Notes under the pieces: model-generated
Database searches by the model: none
Told to the model about the DNA's origin: nothing
The model's input: the letters and a program-made list of their open reading frames with translations, nothing else
Source of the DNA: Leishmania donovani
Taxonomy: Eukaryota; Euglenozoa; Kinetoplastea; Trypanosomatida; Trypanosomatidae
Direction of reading: 5' to 3'
Length of the DNA stretch: 64,000 nucleotides
Assembly (NCBI RefSeq): GCF_000227135.1
Contig: NC_018260.1
Location: forward strand, 176,006-240,005
In this document: piece after piece, positions 39,110 through 48,274 of the stretch
Layout: the number at the start of each line of letters is the position of its first letter
Numbering within the stretch: the first letter of the stretch is position 1
Position numbers and translations under genes: made by a program

Positions 39110-40897
39110 GGGTGGCGAGAGCACCGCATACCGATATGATTCAGCCCCCTGCTTCTCCCACCACCACAGCTGTGTGACTCGAAACAGGTGTGTAGAAGAG
39201 GGGGGGGTGCCGACACGATACAGTACGCACGGCCATTGTCCTTGTTCTGTCTTCCTCCTTTGACATCTGCGTCTCTCGTCTTGTGAATGCCCCGGAGAAG
39301 GTGCCGGTGAGACAGAGACGGCGGCAGAGCAGCGGTATTTTTGATGCTCTCTCTCTCTCGTTCGTGAGCGCATCTTTTTTTTTTCCTCCATTGCTTGTCT
39401 CATTCTCGTCGGGATGCGAGACGCGGTGTGCGTGTGCAGTACGTATGCTACCGGATGTAACGTTTTCTGGACGATGTTTTCCGCAACGTTTCTGTACAGA
39501 CGAGGTCTGAAGCCCACACAACAGGGAAGAAGAATGCAAGTGCTTACAACGGCAACAGCATAAACAGCACAGACGAGAATTTGTGCGTGCGTTTTGTGCA
39601 CCACCTAATACTGACAGCTGAAACGCGCTTTTGCGTGGCATTGTGTCGTGGGACACGTGCACGCTCGACCGTCTGTGCCCATTGATTTTCGTACCCTACT
39701 GCTGAGTGTGTGTTCCTCTCTCACACGTTGCTGCCGCCAGGAGCGGAACCCTTGACATAAAGGATAGGCAACCAGGGTCGATCACATGTCTGCGCTTGTT
39801 GCGTTCGACTTATGCTTCCCAACCCTCCTCTCTCTCGCCTTGCCCTTTCACCATTTCTTGCTTTTCTCCCCCTTGAATCTCCGACCTTGTGCTTTATTTT
39901 ATATTTTGTTCTTCTCCGATGCATACACGGCGTTATCCACATGATATGATCTTCCTCTCATGTACACATGCATCCCTCCGTGTAAACACGCACACGCACA
40001 CACTGACTGACATGTATATGAACATGAATATCCGATCTACAGCAGTAACGCGAGAAGGGTACAAGTACGTGCACCGTGAACACCAAACCACACTATTGAG
40101 AAGGACAGGAGGTCACAAGAGAGTCTTCTCTGGTTTTCCGTGTGTGTAGCGCCTTAGTCTCTCTCTTTTTCTCGGTACCACAACCTCCCCTCCTTCCCCT
40201 CCTTCCCCTCCTTCCCCTCCTTGCGCAGGTTTGCGTGTGGCGGGTGAGAGAGGCCGAACAAGGCGGAAGTAAACGCAGGAGCGCAAGCAGAAGGACGAAA
40301 GTTTTGCTTGTGTGTTGTTTGTTCCTGTTGGCCCTCCCCTTTTTTCCTCTCGTCCCCTCGTCCCCTCCCTCCCCCCAAGGCGGCTCATCATCCGGTCTCC
40401 CGTCCTCAGACGCTGGCACGCTGTGTGTGTGTAAGAAGAACATACAAGCAGGAGGTGGGGCATAGAAGTTACGCAACAGCGACGGCAGATCGTGAAGAAA
40501 GGCACCATAGACGCGCACCGGCTCCGTTTCCTTCCTTCTTTCCGTCTTTGCTTATATTGCTTGGCCTTTTCTTTTCGCTACGACTTTGCCCGCCGACCCA
40601 CGCACGACCATAGACGGCACCCACTCTCTTTGTTGACCACTGCGCTTCATAGACCAGTGCCGCACAAGAGCAGCACGCAGCCGCGCTTTGACTTGTTGGT
40701 CTTTGCCTGTTCCGCGCTCCTCTCCTGCCTGCCGCACTCTCAGCCTTCCTCTCTTCCTCCACTCCTCGGACAGAGCACGTTATTCCTACCTTGTGTGCAC
40801 GGGGATCGGCCCACAGCAGTGCACCCTTCGCCCCCTTGTCCTCCTTTCCCCACTCGCCTTTTTTTTTTCGTTGCATCATATTCGCCTCTTGTCGAAG
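39110..40897. other. Intergenic spacer, 1.8 kb
   Basis: No gene is seen. It contains a pyrimidine 9-bp tandem repeat with acceptor (40187-40228), C/T-rich stretches, and an upstream open stretch in frame with the following gene that begins with TTG and reads as UTR. Confidence 0.5.
40187..40228 (+). promoter_or_regulatory. Tandem pyrimidine repeat plus AG, candidate spliced-leader acceptor
   Basis: A nine-base unit (TCCTTCCCC) repeated about four times is followed by TTGCGCAG, with AG at 40227-40228. This would give the downstream 1,402-aa gene a 5' UTR of about 670 nt. A second tract lies at 40857-40870, but the first AG after it touches the ATG. Confidence 0.45.
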
Positions 40898-43800
40898 ATG
40901 ATGCGCGGTGCGCCCCAACTGGCGGCTCGCTCCGTCCACCTTTCTGCGGCGTCATGCGCAACGGCTGCATCATTGTTGTCACCACTCCGCTTTTTCGGGT
41001 CTAAGTACACCGACGACCTTGGCAACTACAAGCGCCCCTACACATATGAGAGCCGCAGCGCTGCTCACCGTCACCCGACACGTAAGGAGATGCTGCAAGG
41101 GCAGCGGACCGCCGCGGCTGCCTCCGCCAGCCCAGTAAGCGGCACTGCAGAGTTTTCAAATGTGGATGCGTTTACCGAGGAGGCGGAGGCAGAAGAGCCT
41201 GTGCAGCGCTGTAACAAGAACAAGTACGAGGATCTTTTCAAAAAGAAGTCGGATCAGCGCATCGCCTTCACAAGCAACTTCCGTGAGCCTGACATGAAGC
41301 CCATCTTAGACGCAGCCGATGAGGCGCCGCGCCGAGGCACGGCGTGGAGGCACTCGTCCGCCCCCGCTGCTGTGGACAAGGATGAGACGGATGTGACTCG
41401 CATCTACAGCAAAGAAGAGGTCCGCAACATGCAGCAGAGGGCGAAAGTGAGTACCGGCGAGGCCGCGAAAGCGAAGGCGCCCAGCGGTGGGCTGGGCGGC
41501 ATCTCGCCTGCACCGGAGACAGCGCAGCGCACAGTGGCGGAGGTGGAGGCCCAAGTGCCGAAAGATGACGAGGATGAGTTTGCCGAAATCCGCAGCCACC
41601 CATTCTTCATGGACATGCTGCGCCGGGTGGAGCGCAACATGATCCGCTTCCGCAAGGAGACGCGCGCCGCGGGGCGGTACAGCCTAGAGGCTGTCAACGA
41701 GTGCGTACGGCCGTTGCTGCAGCTCACCGACTACCCACTCACGGCCAGGCAGCTGTCGCACCTCTCCCACAGCATCAGCCCAGCAGTGCTGAAAAGCTCT
41801 TTGCGTGACCGGGCTGCGTGCAGGCACCTGCAGCTCTACCGCTCGCAAGACACTGATCTGCTGCTCGACTGGTCCAAGGAAGACTTCCTGCGGCGCCGCT
41901 ACGAGAGCGTGCACTTGTCATGGGAGCCGATGGATGTGATTTGCCGCCGCTTTGGCTGGACGCCGGACATGATGTCAGACCGTGACTATCTCCTATACTT
42001 CTCGGCCTTTCCCGATTACGTCGAGATGGCGGAGATGCAGACCACCGCGAAGGGGGAGCCAAAAGCGATCCCAATCGATGATCCCGTGGCGCGCGCCGCA
42101 GAAGACCCCATCCCGGCAAGCCGCCTGCTGCTCCGCCGCAAGGCCTCCGTAGACGCCGAGCCGTCCCTCACCGAGTCCATTCGACTCATGGGCAGTCCCG
42201 CTCTGGCGACGCCGGCAAAGGGGAAGAAGGCGCAGCGGATGCGCCAGCACGGCGGTGACTCGGTGGCCGACTACTTTGGCGCTGTCGAGGCGACCGCGCG
42301 CGCTGTCGACGGAGACGAAACGGTGAAGCTGCAGCATGCCGCGGACAACGTTCCGCCTCTGCGCCAGGCGAGCCATCCTGGAGGCCGTACGATTCGTGAG
42401 TTCTCCATTCCAAAGTCACACCTCCCTGAGGCGCCCGAGGCGCCTCCTGCAATGCCAAGCGAGACGGACATGAGAAGCGAGGCGATCTTTGACCAAAAGA
42501 AGTTCGAGGAGCTTTCCAACGCGTACCACAACATCAAGGTAGAAAACTCGCTGCTACGCCGCCGCATGCTCGGGACAGACAGCGTTGACAAGGCGCAGGA
42601 GATGCAGAGCAAACTGGCGAGTGGCCGCCGCGAGCAGCTGCGCCTGGAGCAGGAGCTGGAGCGCATGCGCGAGTTGAAGCGCAACACACCGATATCGAAG
42701 AACGGTCCCAACTTTGCCGTGCCGCGCGGTCAGCCACAGTACCCGGAGGCGCCGGAGCACACGACGGAGTATTCAAAAAACGGGAACGCCGTCGAGGACA
42801 TTGATGACGACGAGATCGAGCAGGCCTTGAAGGAGTTCAAGGAGAATGAAGCACTGCGGATGATGGAGAGGCGGCCGATGGCGACTGCGGCGCGGCCGGC
42901 CCCTTCGTCGTCTCCTGACCACGCCATCGCCACTACCACCTCCGCTGACGCTGCCGTCGACGATGGCAGCGAGGAAGTGGAGGAAGTGATCGAGGTGGTA
43001 GAGGATGAGGATGAAGACCTGGTGGTGTCCGGCGATGCGGCGACGGTGGGGCCGCAGACCGGCGCCCAGGACGACGTTCTGATCGCAGAGAGCGAGGCGG
43101 ATGACTCAGCCAATGCGCACTACGGTGCGCCCACGGATGCGGCGGCCAATGAGTTATCAGAGAGAGGTGACCAGCATTGGCAGGATGAGCTGTCAGCCGC
43201 CGTTGAGCAGCACGAAGCCGAGATGGAGGAGCAGGAGAGTGATCTCACAGCTGCCTTCAACGACCCCCCTGCTACCACCCCCGCCTCTCGCTTAGAGCAG
43301 CTTGCTTCCCTGCACGATCGACTGTCCTCGGCGGCGGACCGCGCCCGTCGTTATGTGGCCACGGTGCAAAGCCGTCGGCAAGATGTATTGAAAAGGCTGG
43401 ACTGCCAGTTGGCGGATGCCAACACGAAGGTGGAGCAGCTTGAGGATCAGCTGGCCGCTGTACAAGAAGAGCAGACCACGCTCCGAGACACACTGGCTCG
43501 CAAGGAGGCGGAGCGCAAGGCCCTCGAGGTCGAGGCCCAACTGAAGGCGCAGCGGGAAAGGCGCTTGGCCGAGCTGGAGCAGCAGCGGGAGCAGGCACGC
43601 CTCGCGCAGGAGGCGGCGGCGAGGGCCCTGGAACGGCAGAAGAAGGCCGAACGAGAGGCGCTGGAGATGGAGGAGGAGCTGCAGCGCAAGTTGAGGGAGG
43701 TGCAAGCGAAGCTGCGCGTTCTGCACGACGGCAACTCGGCTGCGAACAACACCGCTGCTGCTGGTACCCCTCACGCCTCGGCAGCTGAAGAACTGGAGGC

Positions 43801-45106
43801 GGAGGAAGCTGCAGAGGAGGAGCACGCGGTGCCTGCCCAGGCAGGGAGTTCTCCTTCGCACTCACGCGCGCCTGAGTTGTCGGCACGCGTCACAGCCTCC
43901 GTGCGCACTGCTGCCACGGAGGAGACGCCAAACGCTGTGGAAGGCGCCCACGACGCTTCCGCTACACCAGCGTCGAATGGCCAGTTCATGTGCACGCCGG
44001 AGCAGTACGATGGTCTGCATTTGGCGGCGGAGCGGCTGAAGAGGGAGATTGCTGCATTGGAGGCCCAGATGGAGGAGGCGGGTGACGAGGATGATGAGAC
44101 GCTGATGGCTGTCCTGGCAGCGTCGCGCTCTGATCTCGAAGAGCTGGAGGAGTGCATTGGCTCTGTGCAGGCAAACGCGCCGTGGGCTGCCACCCGTGAT
44201 GCAAAGCGCGCTCGCGAGAAAGCCTTGTCCGCCGAGGTGGCGAACACCGACGCGCACCGGCTGCAGAGCCACATCGACAACCACCGCTTCCAGATCTCGC
44301 TCCTGGAGAAGCGCCTGCAGCACGCCTCGAAGAAGGCGGTGATCACGAAGCTGAAGGACCGTATTGTGCAGGCTCGCAAGTCCATTACTCATCTGCGCAT
44401 GGAGCAGGACCGTCTGCGTCGCGCTGGCCGTGACTCTATGGGGTTGCCACAGTCGATGAGCATTGCGGAGACGCTCGCGCATGAGTTGAAGGACGAGGAG
44501 GAGGCGAAGCTGGAGGTGTGCAAGGCTGCGGGTGAGGATAACTGCGGATCTCCTGTAGCCGCGAAGAGATCGGGCTTGGACTCCGACGCTCAGACCGCCG
44601 ACGGCGATGAGTCCTACGATGTCGTTTCAGACGCCACATCACCTGACCTCGTGGGGGAGTCGCAATCGGCAGCGCCCGCGCCATCGGCGCCCAACTCGGA
44701 CGCTGAAAAGCTGCGCTTGCGGCTCGACAGCATGGTGAAGGACATCCAGCACCTTCAAGATAGCATTGAGGCGCAGGAGCGCACGACGGACTACGACGAC
44801 GACGAGACCGAGGTGGTGCTGCGCGAAATGAAGGACAAGCTGAGCCAGCTGCTCCGTCTGCGCGACCAAGTGCAACGGTCCTTGCTGGAGGAGTCAGTGA
44901 ACAGCCCCGACACCGCTGGTAGGCCCACCCCCGTCATCCGTCCAGCTTCAGCTGCCGCCTCAGCTCCGCCGGTAGTCGCCCGAGGTAGCGCAGCCGTCCA
45001 GAGCGGCCCCTCGACTTCTCAGCACGGAAGACTTGACCGCGTGCCAATGGCATCCAAGAGGCTCCGGACCACTGCTCGCAGTTTTACCACGCAGCGCCAT
45101 CTTTAG
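40898..45106 (+). CDS. Large coiled-coil protein, probably mitochondrial, function unknown
   Basis: 1,402 aa from the first in-frame ATG at 40898. Residues 1-35 (MMRGAPQLAARSVHLSAA onwards) carry Arg, Ala and Ser without acidic residues and look like a mitochondrial presequence. Residues about 35-100 contain aromatic/basic motifs (SKYTDDLGNYKRPYTYESRS). A helical region lies near 210-330, then acidic linkers (VEEVIEVVEDEDEDLVV near 690), then a long coiled coil at about 810-960, rich in EAQLKAQRERRLAELEQQ-type heptads, and further coils at 1020-1150 and 1260-1330. Size and presequence suggest a kinetoplastid-specific organellar scaffold or mitoribosome-associated factor, but no family is recognised. 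Confidence 0.75.
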   Translation: MMRGAPQLAARSVHLSAASCATAASLLSPLRFFGSKYTDDLGNYKRPYTYESRSAAHRHPTRKEMLQGQRTAAAASASPVSGTAEFSNVDAFTEEAEAEEPVQRCNKNKYEDLFKKKSDQRIAFTSNFREPDMKPILDAADEAPRRGTAWRHSSAPAAVDKDETDVTRIYSKEEVRNMQQRAKVSTGEAAKAKAPSGGLGGISPAPETAQRTVAEVEAQVPKDDEDEFAEIRSHPFFMDMLRRVERNMIRFRKETRAAGRYSLEAVNECVRPLLQLTDYPLTARQLSHLSHSISPAVLKSSLRDRAACRHLQLYRSQDTDLLLDWSKEDFLRRRYESVHLSWEPMDVICRRFGWTPDMMSDRDYLLYFSAFPDYVEMAEMQTTAKGEPKAIPIDDPVARAAEDPIPASRLLLRRKASVDAEPSLTESIRLMGSPALATPAKGKKAQRMRQHGGDSVADYFGAVEATARAVDGDETVKLQHAADNVPPLRQASHPGGRTIREFSIPKSHLPEAPEAPPAMPSETDMRSEAIFDQKKFEELSNAYHNIKVENSLLRRRMLGTDSVDKAQEMQSKLASGRREQLRLEQELERMRELKRNTPISKNGPNFAVPRGQPQYPEAPEHTTEYSKNGNAVEDIDDDEIEQALKEFKENEALRMMERRPMATAARPAPSSSPDHAIATTTSADAAVDDGSEEVEEVIEVVEDEDEDLVVSGDAATVGPQTGAQDDVLIAESEADDSANAHYGAPTDAAANELSERGDQHWQDELSAAVEQHEAEMEEQESDLTAAFNDPPATTPASRLEQLASLHDRLSSAADRARRYVATVQSRRQDVLKRLDCQLADANTKVEQLEDQLAAVQEEQTTLRDTLARKEAERKALEVEAQLKAQRERRLAELEQQREQARLAQEAAARALERQKKAEREALEMEEELQRKLREVQAKLRVLHDGNSAANNTAAAGTPHASAAEELEAEEAAEEEHAVPAQAGSSPSHSRAPELSARVTASVRTAATEETPNAVEGAHDASATPASNGQFMCTPEQYDGLHLAAERLKREIAALEAQMEEAGDEDDETLMAVLAASRSDLEELEECIGSVQANAPWAATRDAKRAREKALSAEVANTDAHRLQSHIDNHRFQISLLEKRLQHASKKAVITKLKDRIVQARKSITHLRMEQDRLRRAGRDSMGLPQSMSIAETLAHELKDEEEAKLEVCKAAGEDNCGSPVAAKRSGLDSDAQTADGDESYDVVSDATSPDLVGESQSAAPAPSAPNSDAEKLRLRLDSMVKDIQHLQDSIEAQERTTDYDDDETEVVLREMKDKLSQLLRLRDQVQRSLLEESVNSPDTAGRPTPVIRPASAAASAPPVVARGSAAVQSGPSTSQHGRLDRVPMASKRLRTTARSFTTQRHL

Positions 45107-46812
45107 AGAAGCTTGAGCGGCGGCAGCCGCGACGTCTGCAGGCTAAAAGAGCGTCACTTACCGCTTTAGCGCGTGCCTTCGGGACGGTGCACACCGCGGC
45201 TGCTGTTCGAGCCCGGAGTCTTTGTGCATTTCGAGCTCCTCTTGTGCAGCTGTCCGCTGGAATGAGAACAACGAAAACACAACCTCTTCCCCTCCCATCC
45301 CCACCCACCCACACACACACACACACACAGACACACAAGCGAAAGGAGGAGCGAAGGACGCCCTCCTCCTCCTCCGTCTTTTGGAGGAGGGAGAGCGAGA
45401 GATGGGGGAAAAGAGGGAACACCGTTGCTTTCCATAGAAGAAAAAAAGGCGCCGTTGATGTGAGTGCGTGTGCGCGCACCAGGGCGTGCGCTCGTGCTTT
45501 TTTTTTTCATAACCTCGACAGGCGCCTATATGTCTAGTAGGAGGGGCCCCCCCCGCACAGTAGTATCGAAGCCGGAGTCTCTCTATGCGTCTGTACGTGT
45601 GTGGGCGAACGACATCTCCCTTTACTGCACTCACGTGTTGGCTGTGCTGTGGGTCTTGAGTGCATGCATGCATGCATGGGTGCACGTGCATCTGTGCTGA
45701 GGGAGGTCTTCTTTTTTTCTGTCTTCGCACTTACTTGTTGATGAGTTACTATCATAGAGTGAATGTGTTCTTGTCTTTGTCGTTGCTGTTGTTGTTGTTC
45801 TCTCTCTTCTTTCCCTGTGAAGTCTGTGCTTTCATTAACGTAAGCGGGTCGCCTCCCCCATGCTCTATCCGTGTTGCTCGCCCCCTCGCCCTATGTCTCT
45901 CTGTGCGCTTTCTGTGTCCCACTTCCTTCTTCCCTCTGATTGTGTGTAGGCGCGCGTGTATGCGTGTATGTGTGTGTGTGTGTGAAAGAAGAAGGTTCTC
46001 GCAGAGGGGTCGCCTGCCTGAAGCGCATGCGTTTGCACCCTTCGTTTTGCACGTGTGCCTCTTCGAGGGGCCCTCGTTCGGGCTGTGGCAGGGCACCAGC
46101 CCTGCCCGTAATTCCAAAGGTGGCACACTGTGAGACAGATGTAACTACCCCATCGGCCCTGTCATCACATGGGCCGACGCACATGTGTGCTGCGCACGAT
46201 TCCAAGGCCGTCTTCTTTCTTGGCAGGACCTTAGCGCCACAATTCATTTTGCCATTGCTTTCGACCTCGTCGTGCCCCTGTATAAACACGCAAGTACACC
46301 TTCGGACCTGTGGGTGCCGCCGCTCGGCGTCACCTGAAGCGCCGTACCACTCCTTCGCGTGTTGGTCCCACTGGCTGTCCGTTCTCTCCCTCCTTTCCCC
46401 CTTTTCCCTTTTTTATCCCTTCTTGTGCCGTGTGCTCTTTTTGCTGCCCACGCCCTGCCTCTTTCGTGGGTCACGCGGTGTACGCGTGTGTGACCTGGCG
46501 TATGCGCTCGCGTGCTGTGCGCGTCTATTCTGCGGGCACACCATCGCGGGAAGCAAAGGGATTGCGCACCCTCGCGATTCTTCTCTAGCTGAGAAGGAAA
46601 GAGGGGGGTTTCGTGCGTGCGTCCAGACACGTGGCCGCCTCTTTTTCTTTCCCCACACGGTGAGAGCTGTCCCTTCCTCTCACACCTCACCACACCACAC
46701 ACACACACACACACACACACACAGGCGCGCACACTGAGACTGCATCCACGGCCACAACGGAACACCTCACCGAAAGGAACGCTTTCACTACCCTCTTTGG
46801 CCAGATACGAGA
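45107..46812. other. Intergenic spacer, 1.7 kb
   Basis: No gene is seen. Contains CA/GT microsatellites near 45310, 45965 and 46696-46723, a C-run near 45545, and pyrimidine tracts near 46380-46440 suitable for trans-splicing of the next gene. Confidence 0.5.
46696..46723. repeat. CA dinucleotide microsatellite
   Basis: About 14 CA units, ending in an AG at 46723-46724, roughly 90 nt upstream of the next ATG. Confidence 0.9.
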
Positions 46813-47271
46813 ATGCTGCGCTTTACTCATGCTATCCGGAAGAACCCGGTGGTGTTCAAGCAGGGACAGGGGATGTTCTCGCACCAGCTAAAGCGAATAC
46901 TGAACAAGAAGTCGCTGCACAAGTACAACTGGGATCCGCTCCCGATGTACGACCCTCGCAAGCTTGTGCACGCCAACCGCTACGTGGACCACGACACCTA
47001 CGAGGAGAAGTACGATCCGCACTGGGAGCACAACGCCCATCTCGTACCAGATCAGCAGTTCTACAACATCCCTGTCCCAAAGGAGTACAAGGACGCGTAC
47101 TGGTGGCGTGACTTGCAGGCCCGCCGCGTTCAGTGCCCGACCGAGTGGGTGCACTTCCGCATGCATACCAAGGATAAGCTCAAGTATGACTTCCAGGATC
47201 TTGCCTTCCGCAAGAAGTTCGAGTACTCCTATGAGGATGTGGTTGCAAATGCCAAGGACATGCGCAGCTGA
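46813..47271 (+). CDS. Small basic/aromatic protein, probably mitochondrial, unassigned
   Basis: 152 aa from the ATG at 46813. The first 40 residues are basic with no acidic residue and could target mitochondria. The rest is rich in Tyr, Trp, His and Asp (YWWRDLQARR, HEWxx-like HWEHNAH, FAFRKKFEYSYED-type segments), a composition common among kinetoplastid-specific subunits of respiratory complexes and mitoribosomes. Strong third-position GC supports coding. I do not recognise a family. Confidence 0.72.
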   Translation: MLRFTHAIRKNPVVFKQGQGMFSHQLKRILNKKSLHKYNWDPLPMYDPRKLVHANRYVDHDTYEEKYDPHWEHNAHLVPDQQFYNIPVPKEYKDAYWWRDLQARRVQCPTEWVHFRMHTKDKLKYDFQDLAFRKKFEYSYEDVVANAKDMRS

Positions 47272-48274
47272 AACCCTCAAGAGTGAAGCTCGCTGGTTCT
47301 TGTGTCTCTGATGTTCACATTGCAAACAGCCGAGCCCTCCAGTGCAGTTTCTGCGTTTCTACTTCTCATCGGTCATGCGCACGGGAGGAAGGGGTCGAGC
47401 AGAGCAGCCCGTGGTATGAGTGTGAGTGTGTGAGAGGCAGCGTGGTTTCCGTTTTTCTTTGTCGTCTGTTGCTAGTGCTTCGACGCCCCTCGGTGCTGCG
47501 GCTGCCGCCTCCTTAGCTGCTGCGGTTGCTGCGGTCGGCTGTGAGAGGCCTGCACTTGGCCGCCATACTGGCTGGCTCACTTAGTTGGTTGACGTTTGGT
47601 GGTGGGAGGGGGGGGTTATGGCTGTTTAGGTGGGGAATCGTTGAAGGGGTGGGGAGCCCTGCTTGCTGAGCGTGTGCCTTCTACCACCTCACCCTTGCCC
47701 GCAAATGGTTGCTCATGCCAGCTAAGTCGCTCACACAGACAAGATCACTCACACTCAAGGATGCCACAGGGTCAACAGGAAGGAGGGGGTGCGTCAGTGG
47801 TGGAGTGAAGGGTGAGGCCCTCCAGGGGGGGGGGGCGCCCGTCAGGAAGAGTAAAGGAAAATGACGGTGGAGCTCCTCCTCACTGCATTTGCGTACATCA
47901 CTGCGCATGCGGCTGACGTGCTCCTTTTAAATATAGTTCTCTCCCTGCTGCACCGACACCTCGTCACGCTTACGCTGGCGACGCGGGGCAGCTGGCATCG
48001 AAGAGGGGTGCGGATGCTGACGTCTTTCATTCATCGCGGGGTCATGTCTGCCACGATGCCCCCCTCCATACTCGTGGTTGTGCGTGCTCTGCTCGTGGCC
48101 CCACGTTTCCGCGTCTCTGTCCACCTCTATCTTCCTAACCCGTCGCATCACCCCGAAGTACAATCCGACGCTAAAACACGAAGACATAGACCTTCCCTCG
48201 TACGGGCCGGCGCGTTGCTCGCACCCGCTTCGTGCCTCGCCGCATCTTTAGCCGCGGCCCACTCGTTGTCGACC
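47272..48274. other. Intergenic spacer before the PP2A B subunit
   Basis: 1.0 kb. The frame of the next gene is open back to 47861, but this stretch includes G- and C-runs and hydrophobic low-complexity translation, and reads as UTR. A pyrimidine-rich AG acceptor is likely in 48050-48260, but none stands out. Confidence 0.45.

Noticed and set aside
47861..48274. Upstream extension of the PP2A B subunit by 138 codons
   Set aside because: Hydrophobic low-complexity translation across spacer sequence next to G-runs; the ATG at 48275 is the more plausible start.
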